Shown: positions 34,701 to 42,574 of the stretch, one piece after another | Numbering within the stretch: the stretch's first letter is position 1 | Layout: each line of letters starts with the position of its first letter | DNA from: an uncultured Collinsella sp. | GTDB lineage: Bacteria > Actinomycetota > Coriobacteriia > Coriobacteriales > Coriobacteriaceae | Direction of reading: 5' to 3' | Assembly: GCA_958403385.1 (NCBI GenBank) | Contig: CATXXC010000013.1 | Span: 9,419 to 73,418, forward strand | Length of the DNA: 64,000 nucleotides | Notes under the pieces: model-generated | What the model saw: only the letters and a program-made list of their open reading frames with translations | The model's database searches: none | Told to the model about the DNA's origin: nothing | Made by a program: the position numbers and the translations under genes

Positions 34701-35072
34701 CTCGCGGTGCTTGTAGACGGTAATCTGGAAGGACGGCACCTCGGCGTAGTCGTAGGTTACGCCCTCGCCGCCGGTGCGGCCCTGGGGCGCGCCCAGGCGA
34801 ACCTCGGGCTGGCCCTCGATATTGCATATAAAGCTGTACCACACAAGACACGGTTCAGTGCATTTGAGCTCGCCGGTAAAAATGCCATCGCCTTCGTGCT
34901 CCATCGGAATCAGGGTCTCGCCGACTTCATCGACCCAGGTACGCAGGGTGAGTGTTGCCTGGTTGGGATCGGCATCCTCCAAAATAACCGAGAGTGCAAC
35001 GGTAGTTCCTGTGGTCACAGCGCCAAACGGAGTGCGAAACTGCGGTAGGCGGCTGTTGTGTATCAATCTCAT
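31776..35072 (-). CDS. GH13 alpha-amylase/neopullulanase fused to GH77 4-alpha-glucanotransferase (MalQ)
   Basis: A 1,098-residue cytoplasmic-type protein with no signal peptide. ~1-125 is an immunoglobulin-like starch-binding N-domain. ~130-640 is a GH13 barrel: YQIFPDRYARD, ILDGVFNHTG, nucleophile Asp in HGWRLDVADE (~351), acid/base Glu in LLLGEVWED (~380), and LLSSHDRPR (~453). ~650-1,098 is a GH77 domain: GVVCHITSVPTDDG, LPVNPTDFFRSPYAGPSAFA, VRLDHFLGFHSYFS, FIAEDLGYLTPGV, GFPGMDVLEF, YTSTHDTSTLAGW. One chain could open and rearrange maltodextrins. Upstream lie two TGGTAAA-type motifs. Only a weak ribosome site (GGA) precedes the ATG. Confidence 0.92.
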   Translation of the reverse strand: MRLIHNSRLPQFRTPFGAVTTGTTVALSVILEDADPNQATLTLRTWVDEVGETLIPMEHEGDGIFTGELKCTEPCLVWYSFICNIEGQPEVRLGAPQGRTGGEGVTYDYAEVPSFQITVYKHRENRPTWYERGMVYQIFPDRYARDEHWRERTMAQLEKPRKGIQRRMVEDWNEPPVYERAEDGSIKTWDFYGGSLKGIQEDLPRIAELGFTAIYLNPIFEAASNHRYDTADYTNIDPILGTEQDFTELCQAAEKLGISIILDGVFNHTGDDSIYFNRYGNYPGVGAWQSEDSPWRDAFTFHEDGSYDCWWGVGNMPAINEKSELVRERLLGKDGVIRKWLRAGAHGWRLDVADELSDDFLAEIKKAVLAEKPDALLLGEVWEDASNKISYGHLRRYLQGSELDSAMDYPFRDMVIGFLMGYKNAYQAAEDIETLRENYPREALSCALNLLSSHDRPRIISVLGGGPDESQLPECERSKWRLDENSMGLAKSRFWLATLMQMTFPGVPSIYYGDEYGLEGLTDPGNRRTLPTKDQLHDFDTLAIVKNASAVRRALPFMIDGEIKAFALNDEVLAYNRTGKDGESATIIINRSLRNSHRVTIPALDECASDVISGHECEIHNGTVTLDLYPLGSSIIYHHAEQRLQEPLDHGAGVVCHITSVPTDDGKPGTIGAPTRRFIDHLAAMGMRYWQVLPVNPTDFFRSPYAGPSAFAGNIDLLPESQEELAADFETWKARGGEDADPLYTAFKHRNADWLEKYCVYMAVKKYFEGESRHDWPADVARYNEHLIDDKRFHDEAELQAYMQYRFDLAWCELMNYAHKKGIEVIGDIPMYVSDDSADAWSEPENFWLSDTGKAIEISGAPPDNFAPEGQVWGNPTFRWVHMKENGYRWWMDRLRRAFSLYDRVRLDHFLGFHSYFSIPAGKACSDGRWLAGPGKDLFQTAYDELGPLNFIAEDLGYLTPGVRAMASTCGFPGMDVLEFSDYDVRCGVHPTPGKILYTSTHDTSTLAGWCTRSFAGGDEPSGVEVAAKLMSDALASDAPLVMMPLQDILGLGDDARMNVPGVATGNWTWQADEADVSAAEGKTAQLLRNTHRFWGEA

Positions 35073-35167
35073 AGTACGGTCCAGTTCAATAGAATCACGG
35101 CCTACGGGCCATGGGCTTTACGCACAAGATATAAGTATATCTGTTGTACACAGGGTGTATAAACAAC

Positions 35168-35216
35168 ATCCGTTTACCATCGGCGAACGGTTGTCCTAGA
35201 AAATCGTTTTACCAAC
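35168..35216 (-). promoter_or_regulatory. Two TGGTAAAAC-type operator candidates upstream of the GH13-GH77 gene
   Basis: On the minus strand, GTTGGTAAAACGATTTTC (35199-35216) and GATGGTAAACGGATG (around 35170-35182). The first is nearly the same as TTTGGTAAAACGTTTTTAGC before the HAD gene at 45,110. AAAACG-TTTT centres are typical of LacI-family operators. I infer a shared maltodextrin or glycogen regulator. Confidence 0.5.
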
Positions 35217-35227
35217 TGTCTACAGAG

Positions 35228-35254
35228 AAGGGGCGCCCGGTTGGAGCGCCCCTT
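35228..35254 (-). terminator. Hairpin after glgA
   Basis: AAGGGGCGC/GCGCCCCTT, 9 bp with a 9-base loop, 38 bases past the glgA stop. The minus-strand continuation is CTCTGTAG with no T-run, while the plus strand has TGTTT. Probably a weak terminator or an mRNA 3'-end stabiliser. Confidence 0.55.
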
Positions 35255-35291
35255 GTTTAGGGTTTTGATTAGGTTTTAGATCGTCTGTGGG

Positions 35292-37577
35292 CTAGCGGCG
35301 TTTGCGGGTGGCCGTTGCCTTGCGGACGGAGGTCTTCTTGGTCGGGGCCTTTTCCTCGGCCGGAGCGGCAGGGGAGACCGGGGCCTCCTTGGCGGGCTCG
35401 GTCTTTGCCGTAGCCTTCGGAGCGGTCTTGACCTCAGCGGCCTTCGGTGCCGGCTCGGCCTTTACTGCAGGCTTGTCCTCGGCTTTAGCCTCTGCCTTGG
35501 GAGCAGCAGCCTTGGTCGTGGTCTTCTTGGCCGTCGTCGTAGAGCGCTTGCGCGTGGTGGTCTTGGCGGCTGGCTTTGCCTCGACGGGCGTCTCCTCGAC
35601 TCTGGCGGCCGGCTTTGCGGCTGCCTTGGTCGTGGCGGCCTTCGTGGTCGTCGCCTTCGTTGTCGTGGTCTTCTTGGCTGCCGTTGCCTTTTTGGTGGTC
35701 GCGGTCGTCTTCTTGGCAGTGGTCTTGGCCGGTGCCTTGACGGCGGGCTTGGCCTCGACGGCGGCTTCAGCCTTTACCTCGGGAGCGGCCTCGGCGGCCT
35801 TCTTTGCAGCGGCGGTCGTGCGCTTGCGCGTCGTCGTTGTCTTGGTAGCGGTGGTCTTGGTTGTCGTCGCCTTGGTCGTAGTGGCCTTCTTAGCCGTCGT
35901 CTTACGAGTCGTGGTCTTCTTGGCGGCAGACTTTGCAGCCGGCTTAGCCTCAGTCTCGAGAGCTGCCTCAATCTTCACCTTAGATTCAGCTTTAACCGGC
36001 TTCTCCTCAGCCTTGGGTTCCTCGACAACCGGCTCGGCCTTGGGCTTGGGCTCGGCCGCAGTCTCCTCAGCCACAACCGCAGGCTCGTCGACAACCGCCG
36101 CCGGCCTCTCAATCTCCGGGTGCATAAAGAAGTACAGGTCCAGATACTTGTCGGCCGAGCGCGTCCAGCTAAAGTCCTGGCTCATGGCCTGCGTGACCAG
36201 CTGGTTCCAGGCATCGCGGTTGTCCCAGAAAAGACGCGCCGCGCGGAACACCGCGTCGCCCATCTCGTCACCGTTAAAGTTGCTAAACGAGAAGCCCGTG
36301 CCCTCGCCGGTAAACTCGTTATACGGGATCACGGTGTCCTTCAGACCACCGGTTTCGCGAACAATCGGAAGGGTGCCGTAGCGCATAGCGATGATCTGCG
36401 ACAGGCCGCAGGGCTCAAACTTCGAAGGCATCAGGAACATATCGGCGGCGGCATACATACGCTGCGACAGCGCCGGGTCAAACTCGATGCGCGCGGCCAT
36501 GGTGCCGGGGTACTTGTCCTGGAAGTAGCGTAGGCCGTCCTCGTAGTCGCGGTCGCCGGTGCCCAGCACGGCCACCTGCACGCCGCCGGCAAGAATGCGG
36601 TCGAGCGCGTACATGACCAGGTCCAGGCCCTTCTGACGCGTCAGGCGCGTAACCATCACCATGAGCGGACGGTCGTCGCGAACCTCGAGCCCTAGCTCTT
36701 CCTGCAGCTTGGCCTTGCACACGGCCTTGCCCCCACGGTCATCAATCGTGTAGTTTGCGGCAATGCGCTTGTCAGTCGCCGGGTCAAAGCCCGCCACGTC
36801 AATGCCGTTCAAAATGCCCTGCAGCGCATAGGAGCGCTCGCGCAGCACGCCGTCCAGGCCCTCGCCAAACTCGGGCGTCTGGATCTCGTTGGCATAGGTG
36901 GGGCTCACCGTGGTGATGGCGTCGGCATAGCGTAGCGCACCCAGCATGTAGTTGATGCTGCAGGCGTCGCAACGCAGCTGCGAAGCGGCCGCCGGAATGT
37001 GCGCCACGCCCAGGATGTCCTCCATCACGGTGTCGCTAAACTGGCCCTGGAACGCCACGTTGTGGATCGAGAACACGGTCTTGACGCGGTCGTACAGCGG
37101 CAGTCCCTGGTAGAACTCGCGCAAGAACACGGGCGCCAGTGCCGTCTGCCAGTCGTTGCAGTGCAGGATGTCGCACTCAAAACCGGCCGGCAGGTGCTGC
37201 AGGCTCTCGGTGATGGCCTTAGAGAAGAACGCAAAGCGCTCGCCGTCGTCAAAGAAGCCGTACGGATAGTCGCGCGCAAAGTAGCGTTCGTTGTCGATGA
37301 ACATATAGGTGACGCCGTCGTGCTCGAGCTTCTCGAGTCCGCAGTACTCGTTGCGCCAGCCCAGGCTCACATAAAAGTCGGAGAAGTGCTCCATCTGCGC
37401 CTTGTACTCGTCCTTGATGGTGGCGTACTTGGGTACCATCACGATGACCTCGGCGCCGGCGCGCACAAGCGCCGCAGGCAGCGAGCCCGCCACGTCGCCC
37501 AGGCCACCGGTCTTTACAAACGGTGCGCACTCGGCCGAGGCAAACACGATCTGCATCTTTTTGCTGGAATCTGCCAT
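35292..37577 (-). CDS. glgA: Glycogen synthase GlgA with a ~275-residue histone-H1-like Lys/Ala/Thr tail
   Basis: Extends glycogen from ADP-glucose. Residues 1-~485 are a full GT5 synthase: FVKTGGLGDVAGSLPAAL (ADP-glucose site), FSIHNVAFQG, VTRLTRQKGLDLV and PSKFEPCGLSQIIAMRYGT with the retaining-enzyme Glu pair. From ~486 to 761 the chain is low-complexity, first acidic/Pro (EPKPKAEPVVEEPK), then long runs such as KKTTTRKTTAKKATTTK and ending RKATATRKRR. This resembles bacterial H1/AlgP-like tails and is not part of GlgA proteins I know. ATG 37577 has GGGAG 6 bases upstream; the ATG at 37589 has none. Third to last in the glg operon. Confidence 0.93.
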   Translation of the reverse strand: MADSSKKMQIVFASAECAPFVKTGGLGDVAGSLPAALVRAGAEVIVMVPKYATIKDEYKAQMEHFSDFYVSLGWRNEYCGLEKLEHDGVTYMFIDNERYFARDYPYGFFDDGERFAFFSKAITESLQHLPAGFECDILHCNDWQTALAPVFLREFYQGLPLYDRVKTVFSIHNVAFQGQFSDTVMEDILGVAHIPAAASQLRCDACSINYMLGALRYADAITTVSPTYANEIQTPEFGEGLDGVLRERSYALQGILNGIDVAGFDPATDKRIAANYTIDDRGGKAVCKAKLQEELGLEVRDDRPLMVMVTRLTRQKGLDLVMYALDRILAGGVQVAVLGTGDRDYEDGLRYFQDKYPGTMAARIEFDPALSQRMYAAADMFLMPSKFEPCGLSQIIAMRYGTLPIVRETGGLKDTVIPYNEFTGEGTGFSFSNFNGDEMGDAVFRAARLFWDNRDAWNQLVTQAMSQDFSWTRSADKYLDLYFFMHPEIERPAAVVDEPAVVAEETAAEPKPKAEPVVEEPKAEEKPVKAESKVKIEAALETEAKPAAKSAAKKTTTRKTTAKKATTTKATTTKTTATKTTTTRKRTTAAAKKAAEAAPEVKAEAAVEAKPAVKAPAKTTAKKTTATTKKATAAKKTTTTKATTTKAATTKAAAKPAARVEETPVEAKPAAKTTTRKRSTTTAKKTTTKAAAPKAEAKAEDKPAVKAEPAPKAAEVKTAPKATAKTEPAKEAPVSPAAPAEEKAPTKKTSVRKATATRKRR

Positions 37578-37600
37578 ATTGTCTCCCATGTTGCAATTCG

Positions 37601-37636
37601 AGAATAGCCGCCTGGCGCAAACCGGGCGGCTATTCT
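37601..37636 (-). other. Hairpin between glgD and glgA
   Basis: AGAATAGCCGCC/GGCGGCTATTCT is a 12-bp perfect stem in the 89-base gap between glgD and glgA. No T-run follows. It could protect or process the operon mRNA. Confidence 0.6.
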
Positions 37637-37666
37637 ACCGTTTACGTGCTATTTGCGACGCCAATG

Positions 37667-38794
37667 TTAACGAACGATGGTGGTATCGGAAGTTAACGGA
37701 GCCTTGCCCAGCACCAGGATGTTCTCGGGCGTGCCGCGAAGCTCGGTGTTGACGGGCACCACGTTGTTCTTGTCCAGGATGGCGTTCTCAACGCGGGCAC
37801 CGCTCTTGATGATGCAGCTCTGGTTGATGATCGAGTTGGTCACCGAAGCGCCTTCCTCGACCACGACGCCGCGCGACAGGATCGAGTTGCGCACGGTGCC
37901 CTTGATGATGCAGCCGGCCGAGATGATCGAGTTGCACGCGTGGCTGCCGGTCGCATAGCGCGAAGGCGGCACATCGTGAGCCTTGGTCAGGATCGGGCGC
38001 TCGGGGTCAAAGAGCTGGTCGGCCACGGTCTGGTCGAGCAGGTCCATGCTGCGGCGATACAGCGACTTCTCGCTAAACACGCCCACGACCTCGCCCTTGT
38101 ACTCGTAGCTGCACACGTCGATGTTGCCAAAGTCGCCCTGGAGTGCCTCGAGCAGGTCAAGATAGTCGGCGGCCTGGTAGTGGTCGATGATCTCGAGCAG
38201 CGTCTCGCGGTTGACGATGCAGCAGTCCATAGAGGCGTTGTCGCCATACACGACGCCAGCGCTCACGCCCGTCAGGCGGCCGTTCTCGTTGATCTGCAGC
38301 TTGGTCTCGTCATCGACATTGCGCGTGGCCTTGCAGTACACCACGGTCATCTGGGCGCCGGAGTTCTCGTGCGCCTCGATGATGGTGTTGAGGTCCATGT
38401 TAAAGATGATGTTGGTGCCCATCATCACGACGTAGGGCTTGTCCGAGCGCTGGAACAGCGTCTTGTTGGAGATGATGTCGCGCAGCAGGAAGCGCATGCC
38501 GCCCTTGGTGGTGCCATACGCGTTGCCGGGCACCATGAACAGGCCGCCCTTCTTGCGGTCCAGGCCCCAGTCCTTGCCCGAGCCCACGTGGTCGATCAGC
38601 GAGCGGTAGTTGCCTGGCATGACGACGCCAACGGTCTTGATGCCGGCATTCATCATGTTGGACAGCGGAAAGTCGATCAGGCGGTAGCGGCCCAAAAACG
38701 GGACGGACGCGATGGGGCGGTCCTTGAGCAGCACGCTGCCGTAGGTCGATGAATAGTTAGCGGTGATATAACCGATGGCCTTGCGATTGATCAT
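37667..38794 (-). CDS. glgD: GlgD, ADP-glucose pyrophosphorylase regulatory-type subunit
   Basis: 375 residues, nucleotidyltransferase fold plus left-handed beta-helix. IGYITANYSSTYGSVLLKDR, FPLSNMMNAGIKTVGVVMP and VMMGTNIIFNM match GlgD, which lacks the GGxGxRL pyrophosphate loop of GlgC. The C-terminal hexapeptide-like SIISAGCIIKGTV / GVVVEEGASVTNS is present. GlgD pairs with GlgC in many Firmicutes-type operons. I chose ATG 38794 (IGYI near the N-terminus; AAGGGGG upstream); it starts 4 bases after the glgC stop. Confidence 0.92.
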   Translation of the reverse strand: MINRKAIGYITANYSSTYGSVLLKDRPIASVPFLGRYRLIDFPLSNMMNAGIKTVGVVMPGNYRSLIDHVGSGKDWGLDRKKGGLFMVPGNAYGTTKGGMRFLLRDIISNKTLFQRSDKPYVVMMGTNIIFNMDLNTIIEAHENSGAQMTVVYCKATRNVDDETKLQINENGRLTGVSAGVVYGDNASMDCCIVNRETLLEIIDHYQAADYLDLLEALQGDFGNIDVCSYEYKGEVVGVFSEKSLYRRSMDLLDQTVADQLFDPERPILTKAHDVPPSRYATGSHACNSIISAGCIIKGTVRNSILSRGVVVEEGASVTNSIINQSCIIKSGARVENAILDKNNVVPVNTELRGTPENILVLGKAPLTSDTTIVR

Positions 38795-38798
38795 CGGA

Positions 38799-39947
38799 TC
38801 ATTCCCCCTTCCCGATAACGACGTCATTTCCAACGACGGCCGTATCCTTGGTGGTATCGACAGAGCCGAGCTTCACGCCCTCTTCGACCGTGGAGTTCTC
38901 GCCCAAAATAGCGCGGCAGATGTGCGCGCCGCTCTTAACGTGCGCACCAGGCAGCAGCACGGAATCCTCGACCACGGCGCGCTCCTCGATGATGACATCG
39001 GTCGAAAGGATCGAGTGGCGAGCGGTACCGTAGATCTTGCAGCCGTTGGAGACCAGACAGTCGTCCAGGCGGCCGTCCGGGCCAATGTAGTGCGGCGGTC
39101 GCGTAGTGATGTTGGACATGATGGGGAAGTGCTTGTCAAACAGATCGAACTCGGGGTTGTTGCCCAGCAGGTCCATCGAGGTCTCGTGGAAGCTGGCGAT
39201 GGTGCCGACGTCCTTCCAAAAGCCGTGGAACTCGTAGCTGTACAGGCGCTTGCCCTCGCCGAGCAGCTTGGGGATGATGTCCTTGCCAAAGTCGTGGCTC
39301 GAGCGCTGGTCCAGAGCGTCCTCCTCGAGCGCCTCGATCAGCACGTCGGCCGAGAAGATGTAGATGCCCATGGACGCGAGGTTCGAATCGGGCTTATCGG
39401 GCTTCTCGGTGAACTTGGTGATGCGGCCGTCCTCGGGGTCGGTGGTCAGGATGCCAAAGCGGCTGGCCTCCTCCCACGGCACGGGCATAACGCTCACCGT
39501 GAGGTCGGCGTTGTTCTCAATGTGCGTCTTGAGCATCTTGCGGTAGTCCATGCGATACAGGTGATCGCCCGAAAGAATCAGGACGTACTTGGGGTCGTTG
39601 GCCTTGATGTAGTCGAGGTTCTGCGTAATGGCGTCGGCCGTGCCCGCATACCAGGCGCCGCCGGTCTGCGTCTCGTACGGCGGTAGGATCGACACGCCAC
39701 CGTCGCGGCTGTCCAAATCCCACGCCTCCCCGGAGCCCACGTAGGCATGCAGCAGATAGGGGCGATACTGCGTCAGAACGCCCACCGTGTCGATGCCCGA
39801 GTTGGAGCAGTTGGAGAGCGAAAAGTCGATAATGCGGAACTTACCACCAAAGCTAACCGCCGGCTTAGCGATCTTTTGGGTGAGTGCCCCCAATCGGCTG
39901 CCCTGTCCTCCTGCGAGGAGCATCGCGATGCATTCTTTCTTACTCAT
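38799..39947 (-). CDS. glgC: Glucose-1-phosphate adenylyltransferase GlgC
   Basis: Makes ADP-glucose. 382 residues: [16 protein letters not shown] (pyrophosphorylase loop), [45 protein letters not shown] and the glucose-1-phosphate-binding SMGIYIF. The C-terminal beta-helix ([36 protein letters not shown]) completes it. AGAAGGAG precedes the ATG. It is translated with glgD as a pair. Confidence 0.95.
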   Translation of the reverse strand: MSKKECIAMLLAGGQGSRLGALTQKIAKPAVSFGGKFRIIDFSLSNCSNSGIDTVGVLTQYRPYLLHAYVGSGEAWDLDSRDGGVSILPPYETQTGGAWYAGTADAITQNLDYIKANDPKYVLILSGDHLYRMDYRKMLKTHIENNADLTVSVMPVPWEEASRFGILTTDPEDGRITKFTEKPDKPDSNLASMGIYIFSADVLIEALEEDALDQRSSHDFGKDIIPKLLGEGKRLYSYEFHGFWKDVGTIASFHETSMDLLGNNPEFDLFDKHFPIMSNITTRPPHYIGPDGRLDDCLVSNGCKIYGTARHSILSTDVIIEERAVVEDSVLLPGAHVKSGAHICRAILGENSTVEEGVKLGSVDTTKDTAVVGNDVVIGKGE

Positions 39948-39987
39948 CGATTTCTCCTTCTGTCATCGATGTTCCTAAACCCATTAG

Positions 39988-40018
39988 CGACGGGCGCGGC
40001 GCAACGTCGCGCCCGTCG
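39988..40018 (-). other. Hairpin between glgP and glgC
   Basis: CGACGGGCGCG/CGCGCCCGTCG, 11 bp perfect, 9-base loop, in the 108-base gap. No T-run. Like the hairpins at 37,601 and 35,228 it may set segmental mRNA stability in the glg operon. Confidence 0.6.
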
Positions 40019-40055
40019 AGTAATGCCGTGCTGGCATAGGGGAGCTCGCGCGCCT

Positions 40056-42482
40056 TTACGCGTGCCAGATCTCGTCGCGGTACTCGCGAATGGTGCGGTC
40101 GCTCGAGAACCAACCGCTCGAGGCGGTGTTGAGCAGCGCCTTGCGGTTCCAGGTCTCCTGGTCGCCGTAGCTGTTCGTGAGCTTCTCCCATGCATCCACG
40201 TAGCTGCGGAAGTCTGCCATGACCAGGTCGGGGTCGTTGTTGTTCATGAGCTCGTTGTAGATGCTCTCGAAGTTGCCCGAAAGACCCGCAAAGGTGTTGT
40301 CCTTGAGTTCGTCCATTACGCGGCCCAGACGCTCGCGATCGACGTTGAGGGTATCCCACGCAAAGTAGCTGTTGGATGCCCAGAGCTGCTCGACCTCGGG
40401 AGCGGTCAGGCCAAAGATGGCCTCGTTCTCGCGTCCGGCCAGGTCTGCGATCTCGATGTTGGCGCCGTCGAGGGTGCCCAGCGTAATGGCGCCGTTCATC
40501 ATGAGCTTCATGTTGGACGTGCCCGAGGCCTCCTTGCCGGCCGTGGAGATCTGCTCCGAGATCTCGGCGGCAGGGTAGATGAGCTGGGCGTTGCTCACGC
40601 GGAAGTTGGGGATAAAGCAGACCTTCATGACCTCGTTGACGCGCGGATCGTTGTTGATGACATCGGCCACGGAATTAATAAGGCGGATGGTCTCCTTGGC
40701 AAAGGTGTAGCTCGAGGCGGCCTTGCCGCTAAAGATGAAGGTCGTCGGCGTCACGTGGAAGTTAGGATCGGCGATGCGACGGTTGTAGATGTCCATCACC
40801 TTCATGATGTTCATAAGCTGGCGCTTGTAGGCGTGGAAGCGCTTTACCTGAACATCGAAGACGGTGTTGGGGTCAATAACCAGACCGGTCTCGGCCTTAA
40901 CGTAGGCGGCCAGACGCTCCTTGTTGGCGCGCTTGGAAGCACCCACGGCCTTCAGGAACTCGGTGTCGTTCTGGAACTCCTTGAGCTTCTCCAGCTCAAA
41001 GGCGTCCTTGAGCCAACCGTCGCCAATAGCCTCGGTCACGAGCTTGGCGTAGGTGGGGTTGGCCTCGGCAAAGAAGCGACGGTGCGAGATACCGTTGGTC
41101 TTGTTGTTGAACTTCTCGGGCGTGAGGGCATAGAAGTCCTTAAGCACGATGTTCTTGATGATGTCGGAGTGGATCTTGGCCACGCCGTTGACGCTGTGGC
41201 TGCAGATCACGGACAGGTTGGCCATGCGAATCTCGCCGTCCCACAGGATGGCGGTCTGGCGCAGACGCTCCTGCCAGCCCTCCTGCGTGGTGTCGAACGA
41301 CTCGTGCCAACGACGGCTGATCTCGTCGATGATCTGGTACACGCGCGGGAGCAGCTTGGAGAACGTGCCGATGGGCCACTTCTCCAGAGCCTCGGGCAGG
41401 ATGGTGTGGTTGGTGTAGCTCACGACCTGGGTCACGATGTTCCAGGCGTCGTCCCACTCGAGCTTCTTCTCGTCGATGAGGATACGCATGAGCTCGGGGC
41501 CGCACATGGCAGGGTGCGTATCGTTGGTGTGGATGGCCACAAACTGCGGCAGCAACTCCCAGTTCTCGCCGTGCTCCTTCTCAAAGGTGTCGAGCAGGCT
41601 GTAGATGCCGGCCGAGACAAACAGGTACTCCTGCTTGAGGCGCAGCAGACGGCCGTGTTCGCCGGCGTCGTTGGGGTAGAGGATGGCGCTGATGGCCTCG
41701 GCCTCGGCGCGCTCGGCGTCGGCCAGGGCGTAGTCGCCGCGGTTGAAGGCCTCAAGGTCAAAGTGCTCCTCGACCGGCTCGGCGGCCCAGACGCGCAGCT
41801 TGTTAACGGTCTCGCCGGCATAGCCCACGACGGGGATGTCGTAGGGAACGGCCAGGATGTCCTGCGTGTCCACCGTGCGGTAGAACGTGCGGCCGTCCTC
41901 CTCAAAGCCCTCAACACGGCCACCAAACTTGATGGTCACGGCCTTGTCCTGACGACGGACCTCCCAGGGATAGCCGTGGGTGAGCCACTCGTCGGTAGCC
42001 TCGACCTGGCTGCCGTTGACGATCTCCTGCTTAAACAGACCGTAGCGGTAGCGCATGCCGTTGCCGTAGCCGGCAATGCCCTCGGCTGCCATGGAATCCA
42101 GAAAGCACGCGGCCAGACGGCCCAGGCCACCGTTGCCCAGTGCCGGATCGGGCTCCTGGTTCTCGATGACGGACAGGTCGAAGCCCATATCGTCGAGCGC
42201 CTCGGCGACCATGTCGCGCACGCCAAAGTTGAGCAGGTAGTTGTCGAGCAGGCGGCCGATCAAAAACTCGATCGAGAAGTAGTACACGCGCTTTTTGCCC
42301 TCGGACGCCGCACGGGCGTCGCTCTTGGTGGCAACGGTGCGCGCCTTCTCGGCCACGAGCTTGGCCAGGGCGTTAAAGCGGTCCAGGTCGCTGGCGGCCT
42401 CGACGCTCTTGCCGCTGATGCTCATGACGGCATCGCGATAGAGCTCGGTAAACTCCTGCTTGTTGTCGAAGATCTTATTCAT
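40056..42482 (-). CDS. glgP: Glycogen/maltodextrin phosphorylase GlgP
   Basis: A PLP-dependent GT35 enzyme releasing glucose-1-phosphate; 808 residues. YFSIEFLIGRLLDNYLLN and ALGNGGLGRLAACFLDSMA at the N-terminus, NDTHPAM, HTILPEALEKW, TNGISHRRFF, VQVKRFHAYKRQLMNI, FIFSGKAA and the C-terminal EASGTSNMKLMMNGAITLGT with the PLP Lys and TLDGANIEI. AAAGGA lies 6 bases before the ATG. Confidence 0.95.
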   Translation of the reverse strand: MNKIFDNKQEFTELYRDAVMSISGKSVEAASDLDRFNALAKLVAEKARTVATKSDARAASEGKKRVYYFSIEFLIGRLLDNYLLNFGVRDMVAEALDDMGFDLSVIENQEPDPALGNGGLGRLAACFLDSMAAEGIAGYGNGMRYRYGLFKQEIVNGSQVEATDEWLTHGYPWEVRRQDKAVTIKFGGRVEGFEEDGRTFYRTVDTQDILAVPYDIPVVGYAGETVNKLRVWAAEPVEEHFDLEAFNRGDYALADAERAEAEAISAILYPNDAGEHGRLLRLKQEYLFVSAGIYSLLDTFEKEHGENWELLPQFVAIHTNDTHPAMCGPELMRILIDEKKLEWDDAWNIVTQVVSYTNHTILPEALEKWPIGTFSKLLPRVYQIIDEISRRWHESFDTTQEGWQERLRQTAILWDGEIRMANLSVICSHSVNGVAKIHSDIIKNIVLKDFYALTPEKFNNKTNGISHRRFFAEANPTYAKLVTEAIGDGWLKDAFELEKLKEFQNDTEFLKAVGASKRANKERLAAYVKAETGLVIDPNTVFDVQVKRFHAYKRQLMNIMKVMDIYNRRIADPNFHVTPTTFIFSGKAASSYTFAKETIRLINSVADVINNDPRVNEVMKVCFIPNFRVSNAQLIYPAAEISEQISTAGKEASGTSNMKLMMNGAITLGTLDGANIEIADLAGRENEAIFGLTAPEVEQLWASNSYFAWDTLNVDRERLGRVMDELKDNTFAGLSGNFESIYNELMNNNDPDLVMADFRSYVDAWEKLTNSYGDQETWNRKALLNTASSGWFSSDRTIREYRDEIWHA

Positions 42483-42574
42483 ACGTTCCTTTCCCCCGGG
42501 GATATCTCCCGGAACGGTTATGACTTACATCCTACGCCCCAGAGGGGCGGGTAATTACAGCGGTAACGGCTTTG

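Noticed and set aside
35500..36000. Repetitive DNA in the glgA 3' end considered as a CRISPR or tandem-repeat array
   Set aside because: The repeats are short, irregular, in frame and encode Lys/Thr/Ala runs; there are no regular spacers. I saw no CRISPR array anywhere in the window.
35302..36381. A Val/Ala-rich + strand frame opposite the GlgA tail that looks like a membrane protein
   Set aside because: Lys/Ala/Thr codons read backwards give Phe/Val/Ala runs; this is a by-product of the low-complexity tail.
39747..42554. A 935-codon open frame on the + strand opposite glgP
   Set aside because: It mirrors glgP codon bias, has no ribosome site, no recognisable motif and a Val/Leu/Gly/His-rich composition typical of antisense shadows. 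Similar long antisense frames opposite gltX, the GH13-GH77 gene and glgB were dropped for the same reason.
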